A stretch of 64,000 nt of DNA, from the NCBI RefSeq assembly GCF_004123675.1, contig NZ_CP035417.1:134501-198500 (forward strand), in the 5' to 3' direction. Both the position numbers and the translations under genes were made by a program. The notes under the pieces are model-generated. The model ran no database searches. It was not told where the DNA came from and saw only the letters and a list, made by a program, of their open reading frames with translations. This DNA is from Leisingera sp. NJS204 (GTDB lineage Bacteria; Pseudomonadota; Alphaproteobacteria; Rhodobacterales; Rhodobacteraceae). Within the stretch, counting starts at the first letter, position 1; the number at the start of each line of letters is the position of its first letter. Shown here one piece after another: positions 63,843-64,000 of the stretch.

Positions 63843-64000
63843 TCAGGTCCGGGGATGAAAAGCGCATGGCCCGGTCCGGATTGCGGACCGGGTAAGATGC
63901 GGGGCCAGCCGCTTTTACGAGCGCACCTCAATTGCAGGCACAACCAACCTCGTTGCCAGTGAATGGCCCTGCGTCTTAGCCTATGCCAAGATGCCGGGGG
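63843..64000. other. right-end non-coding sequence with a hairpin
   Basis: No gene recognised after phyR. An inverted repeat (63870-63878 with 63884-63892, cccggtccg/cggaccggg) 28 bases past the phyR stop may end its transcript but lacks a U-run. Confidence 0.45.

Overview
The window looks like about 64 kb of chromosome from a marine alphaproteobacterium of the Rhodobacteraceae (Roseobacter group, close in style to Leisingera/Phaeobacter). The evidence is high GC content, the order rsh-DUF2062-pdxJ-acpS-lepB-rnc-era-recO, the ChvI/ChvG-HprK-RapZ-EIIA-HPr cluster beside pckA, an ethylmalonyl-CoA pathway dehydrogenase (mcd), DUF1491 and DUF6473 proteins, and an alphaproteobacterial general stress response (GSR) module (PhyR/NepR/EcfG). 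All calls come from reading the sequence; no database search was run.

Positions 1-40,500 are core genome. They hold rnhA, a methyltransferase, a LysE exporter, ispH and a NYN protein; then folK, rpoZ and rsh, with the pdxJ to recO housekeeping run, which is interrupted on the other strand by a Tat-exported multicopper oxidase. Next come lipoproteins, mcd, TauE and CDF transporters, dgt and pckA. The ChvG/I and truncated PTS phosphorelay cluster follows. After it lies a carbon and electron-transfer group: hbd, etfAB and a cobalamin adenosyltransferase, which with mcd fits C2/C4 assimilation through acyl-CoAs. The core ends with parC, tuf and a DUF374 acyltransferase.

Positions 40,650-44,210 hold tRNA-Trp and a decayed integrative element. 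Its integrase has a one-base frameshift and reads antisense through the tRNA. A DUF5131 gene has three in-frame amber codons plus a frameshift. A DUF2303 fragment, a small gene with a premature TAA and an IS110-type transposase stub are also broken. Two small element genes look intact.

Positions 44,286-63,842 are an accessory stress region, interrupted by an IS481-family element (47,041-48,250). It contains two Crp/Fnr-type regulators, two degenerate receiver-like proteins, an antiporter, an MscS channel, an AI-2E-type permease and many small membrane-associated proteins (CsbD, DUF3618, DUF1469, PLDc_N, DUF883-like, DUF1328, entericidin, MgtC). It carries two nepR-ecfG pairs; the second is next to a HisKA_2-type kinase, a phospholipase D-like gene and divergent phyR. 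I find ten sites matching the EcfG promoter pattern GGAAC-N16/17-CGTT (one ends CGTA), placed before these transcription units. The main finding is therefore a physically clustered GSR regulon together with its own duplicated regulators. The divergent phyR/nepR promoters interlock in a near-palindrome of about 32 bp.
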